DNA of 64,000 nucleotides from Sphingomonadales bacterium (GTDB lineage Bacteria > Pseudomonadota > Alphaproteobacteria > Sphingomonadales > Sphingomonadaceae). Positions within the stretch are counted from its first letter, which is position 1; each line of letters starts with the position of its first letter. The stretch covers positions 68,503 to 132,502 of the forward strand of contig JADKCA010000008.1 of the NCBI GenBank assembly GCA_016714795.1, read 5' to 3'. Shown here one piece after another: positions 63,501 to 64,000 of the stretch. Under the pieces are notes generated by a model. It was not told the origin of the DNA and searched no databases. It saw only the letters and a program-made list of their open reading frames with translations. The translations under genes and the position numbers were made by a program.

Positions 63501-64000
63501 ATGACGATTGTCAGTTTCAAGGGATTTGGCGGTATCCGCCTCGAAGCCGATGATCTCGGTAATCCTGATGCTCCCAGCGTTTTGTTGATCCACGGCGGCG
63601 GACAGACCCGCAAAGTGTGGGAAGTCGCCGCGCGCGCGCTCGTCGCTGCGGGACGGCGGGTGATCAATCTCGATCTGCGCGGTCATGGCGGCAGCGAATG
63701 GCCTGCCGACGGGCGGTACGATTTCGAATCCTTCGTCGAAGATCTGCGTGCGGTGCTGGCCCAGATGGGTGGACGCCCGGTTATCGTCGCGGCAACACTG
63801 GGCGGCTGGATTGCGACTGTGGCTTTGGGTTCCGAGGCCGCCGTTCTGGCGTCCGGCTTGGTGATGGCCGATTTGCCAACAGAGGTTGATCCATCCGTTT
63901 CCAAATCGGTCGGGGACCGCCTGCGCAGTCGCGTTTCGGCCAGCGTCAAACCAGAATGGGATATCCGCTTGCTCGACAGCTTCGATACCGCTGCCATGCC
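63501..64000 (+). CDS. Alpha/beta hydrolase, partial at the window end
   Basis: ATG at 63501 with AGGAAGG upstream; runs off the window after 166 codons. VLLIHGGGQTRKVWEVAARA (oxyanion HGGG), INLDLRGHGGSEWPADGRYD, then VIVAATLGGWIATVA. The usual nucleophile elbow G-x-S-x-G is A-A-T-L-G, so the nucleophilic Ser is replaced by Thr99. Could be a dehydrogenase-cluster esterase, a lactonase or a non-catalytic member. A likely later step of the pathway. Confidence 0.8.
   Translation, partial: MTIVSFKGFGGIRLEADDLGNPDAPSVLLIHGGGQTRKVWEVAARALVAAGRRVINLDLRGHGGSEWPADGRYDFESFVEDLRAVLAQMGGRPVIVAATLGGWIATVALGSEAAVLASGLVMADLPTEVDPSVSKSVGDRLRSRVSASVKPEWDIRLLDSFDTAAM

Noticed and set aside
1..64000. CRISPR array, tRNA or rRNA genes
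   Set aside because: No regularly spaced direct repeats and no cloverleaf-like or rRNA-like stretches were noticed in reading; a dedicated search was not possible.

Overview
The window looks like DNA from a GC-rich alphaproteobacterium, most probably a sphingomonad (Sphingobium, Novosphingobium or Sphingopyxis type). This is inferred from codon use, from the mix of small plasmid protein families (ArdC, DUF6880, DUF3768, DUF736, DUF2493, DUF1173), and from a dense SDR/VOC/sulfotransferase-like catabolic cluster. No rRNA, tRNA, CRISPR array or classical insertion sequence was seen.

Layout. (1) 1-16.8 kb: the accessory backbone of a mobile element, almost all on the + strand. It carries an ArdC-type anti-restriction protein, MazEF, many small plasmid hypotheticals, a tandem array of Xre/RES toxin-antitoxin genes with clear promoters, DUF736, a short SSB, a Phd-like fragment and a DUF2493 gene. 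(2) 17.0-33.3 kb: a candidate 16-kb cargo island. It begins with two overlapping tyrosine recombinases and a PIN/RHH pair. It continues with a four-gene module (MmeI/YeeA-like methyltransferase, helicase, GIY-YIG protein, GHKL ATPase with a nuclease-like tail) and a convergent ATPase-phosphoribosyltransferase gene, and ends with a second SSB. Near-identical TGGTCCCCA-containing sequences lie at both ends. (3) 33.9-41.1 kb: a second defence-like block with an Mre11/Rad50-type pair, an AAA_13 ATPase with a CxxC hook, and a GIY-YIG protein. (4) 41.5-48.8 kb: conjugation genes (RHH accessory protein, TraD-like coupling protein, MobF relaxase-helicase, small exported and membrane proteins, a truncated DUF1173 gene). 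No type IV secretion genes are visible. (5) About 48.78 kb: a sharp junction where DUF1173 is cut off against a truncated, oppositely oriented sulfotransferase-like gene. (6) 49.3-64 kb: a catabolic cluster of six SDRs, two VOC proteins, a tyrosine phosphatase, a 3-hydroxyisobutyrate-dehydrogenase-like enzyme, a carboxymuconolactone-decarboxylase-like protein, a sulfotransferase-like protein, a DUF1214-like protein, a membrane protein, an MFS transporter, an FAD oxidoreductase and a partial alpha/beta hydrolase. The substrate cannot be read from the sequence.

A point that changes the reading of the whole window: at least eleven otherwise well-preserved genes are each broken by a one-base indel, one of them by two. 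Most are one-base contractions in or next to short homopolymers. This looks more like uncorrected long-read assembly error than gene decay. An apparent 1636-residue methylase-helicase fusion, and several apparently split genes, are explained by it. I annotate the corrected gene spans and flag each break.

The best candidates for an undescribed system are the methylase/helicase/GIY-YIG/GHKL-nuclease operon, the roughly 1065-residue ATPase-phosphoribosyltransferase protein convergent with it, and the AAA_13 (RloC/PrrC-like) ATPase paired with a GIY-YIG protein.
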